Below are positions 62,998-64,000 of a DNA stretch of 64,000 nucleotides, piece by piece. The stretch is taken from the NCBI RefSeq assembly GCF_009740285.1, contig NZ_CP046566.1, positions 372,001-436,000 on the forward strand, read 5' to 3'. Every line of letters starts with the position of its first letter. Positions within the stretch are counted from its first letter, which is position 1. The DNA comes from Phnomibacter ginsenosidimutans. Its GTDB lineage: Bacteria > Bacteroidota > Bacteroidia > Chitinophagales > Chitinophagaceae. The position numbers were made by a program, and so were the translations under genes. The notes below the pieces were generated by a model. The model saw only the letters and a list, made by a program, of their open reading frames with translations. It made no database searches and was not told the DNA's origin.

Positions 62998-63771
62998 ATG
63001 ACTACTTCATCACAAGCTGGCGTGAGGTATCACGTGCACAATCATATTGCTACCGTTCAGTTTCAGCATCCACAGAGCAACTCGCTGCCGGCGCATTTGC
63101 TCAATCAGTTGGCGCAAACATTTCATGCCTTGGGCAATGATGATGACTGCCGTGTGATTATTCTACAAAGCGAAGGCGAGAAAGCCTTTTGTGCCGGTGC
63201 TTCTTTCGATGAATTGATGGCCATACAAACCGAAGCAGAAGGGCTGCAATTTTTCAGCGGGTTTGCCCATGTCATCAATGCCATGCGTAAATGCAATAAG
63301 CTTATCATTGGTCGCATTCAGGGCAAATGTGTAGGCGGTGGTGTAGGTCTGGCAGCAGCTTGTGATTATGCCATTGCGCATCATTCGGCCGATGTAAAAC
63401 TGAGTGAGCTGGCCGTAGGCATTGGCCCGTTTGTGGTGGGCCCTGCGGTAGAAAGAAAAATGGGTACCTCGGCCTTTTCTCAACTGGCCATTGATGCCGG
63501 CAAGTGGCGCAATGCCGAATGGGCCAAGCACAAAGGTTTGTTTGCAGAAGTGTACGACAACATGGAAGATGTGGATGAAGCGGTTCGCCATTTAGCCCAC
63601 ACTTTGGCACACAGCAGCCCCCAGGCCATGGCCGATATGAAGGCGATGTTTTGGAAGGGTACCGAGCATTGGGATATCCTGCTTCGGGAAAGAGCCGCCA
63701 TTAGTGGCAGGCTGGTGCTCAGCGATTTTACCCGCAAAGCCATTGCCGGTTTTAAGGCTGCCCGCAAATGA
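62998..63771 (+). CDS. Enoyl-CoA hydratase/isomerase family protein (PaaG/PaaF-like)
   Basis: 257 residues from ATG 62998 (an in-frame ATG at 62986 is possible). Crotonase fold: ATVQFQHPQSNSLPAHLLN, VIILQSEGEKAFCAGASFDE (oxyanion hole), GRIQGKCVGGGVGLAAACDY (second oxyanion hole) and KLSELAVGIGPFVVGPAVER (in the place of the catalytic Glu region). The exact reaction (hydratase, isomerase or ring-opening helper) cannot be told. Its position next to paaZ suggests phenylacetate or related beta-oxidation. Confidence 0.85.
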   Translation: MTTSSQAGVRYHVHNHIATVQFQHPQSNSLPAHLLNQLAQTFHALGNDDDCRVIILQSEGEKAFCAGASFDELMAIQTEAEGLQFFSGFAHVINAMRKCNKLIIGRIQGKCVGGGVGLAAACDYAIAHHSADVKLSELAVGIGPFVVGPAVERKMGTSAFSQLAIDAGKWRNAEWAKHKGLFAEVYDNMEDVDEAVRHLAHTLAHSSPQAMADMKAMFWKGTEHWDILLRERAAISGRLVLSDFTRKAIAGFKAARK

Positions 63772-63854
63772 TTGCGTAGATTTTTCGGCTTTTTTATAAC
63801 CCTGCGTTATGCGTGGCCTGCCATTTTTGGCGGGCAGCCTAACTTGCGCCTTTA

Positions 63855-64000
63855 ATGAACACAGATATATTAATCAGCAACATTACCAACCCCACGTTGC
63901 TGTTTTTTTTACTGGGCGTTGTAGCTGCTACAGTAAAAAGTGATTTGGAGATTCCGGCGAGTTCTTCGCGGTTTATTTCGTTGTATTTATTGTTTTCTAT
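63855..64000 (+). CDS. Sodium-dependent bicarbonate transporter SbtA-like, N-terminus (cut by window end)
   Basis: The ATG at 63855 starts ~48 residues that continue past the window. They read MNTDILISNITNPTLLFFLL, then GVVAATVKSDLEIPASSSRF, then ISLYLLFS. The motif LLFFLLGVVAA-KSDLEIP is characteristic of the SbtA (DUF897) sodium/bicarbonate symporter family. The first transmembrane helix and the KSDLEIP loop are seen; nothing more can be said of the rest. It starts 83 nt after the enoyl-CoA hydratase stop. Confidence 0.75.
   Translation, partial: MNTDILISNITNPTLLFFLLGVVAATVKSDLEIPASSSRFISLYLLFS

Noticed and set aside
60861-63771. A complete phenylacetate degradation operon
   Set aside because: Only paaZ and one crotonase-fold gene are present; paaABCDE, paaK and a regulator are not in the window.

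Overview
The window looks like a chromosomal segment of a Bacteroidota bacterium, most likely of the Chitinophagaceae type. It carries gliding-motility genes gldD and gldE, several surface proteins with type IX secretion (T9SS) C-terminal sorting domains, the Bacteroidota -7 promoter element TAnnTTTG, DUF5606 and DUF3109 family proteins, and a conserved rng / HU / mutY / ssb / gldE / gldD neighbourhood. The family assignment is inference from gene content. No rRNA, tRNA, CRISPR array or intact insertion sequence was found.

Layout. 1-4.1 kb: end of an exopolysaccharide cluster, with three glycosyltransferases and a WecA/MraY-type sugar-phosphate transferase. 4.1-10.3 kb: a signalling block with a sigma-54 response regulator, a stand-alone H-NOX haem sensor and a 1418-residue hybrid kinase whose N-terminus is an HNOBA domain. 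Together the last two rebuild, as two proteins, the sensor half of soluble guanylate cyclase. This is the most interesting system here. 10.3-16.1 kb: an NdpA-like nucleoid protein and a ~4.7 kb secreted IgGFc-binding/FG-GAP/T9SS protein. 16.4-28.8 kb: a Tat-exported oxidoreductase, a sugar-kinase-like protein, an M43 metalloprotease, a DegT aminotransferase, a GHL10 hydrolase, MarR, a radical SAM/SPASM protein, a GH25 lysozyme, a MORN/YwqK-type protein, GcvT and a beta-helix protein. 29.0-35.5 kb: a 2146-residue T9SS protein starting with six ~83-residue repeats. 35.5-41.3 kb: a zinc-ribbon protein, SSB, a TPR lipoprotein, a beta-barrel protein flanked by inverted REP-like palindromes, ComB, MnmH and DUF5606. 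41.4-46.9 kb: envelope biogenesis (UppS, BamA, two Skp-like chaperones, an L,D-transpeptidase). 47-58 kb: LutB, DUF3109, GldD/GldE, SSB, MutY, HU, a TPR protein, a tiny mS38-like ribosomal protein, RNase G, DUF3817 and a lipase. 58-64 kb: adenylate kinase, MsrB, a catalytic-domain-less LTA-synthase-like membrane protein, PaaZ and an enoyl-CoA hydratase, and the start of an SbtA-type bicarbonate transporter.

Sequence quality matters for reading this annotation. At least fourteen frame breaks interrupt otherwise well conserved genes, including bamA and the WecA-like transferase. Most can be repaired by one base in a short homopolymer, so sequencing or assembly error is more likely than real decay. 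Such loci are annotated as whole genes with the break position given.
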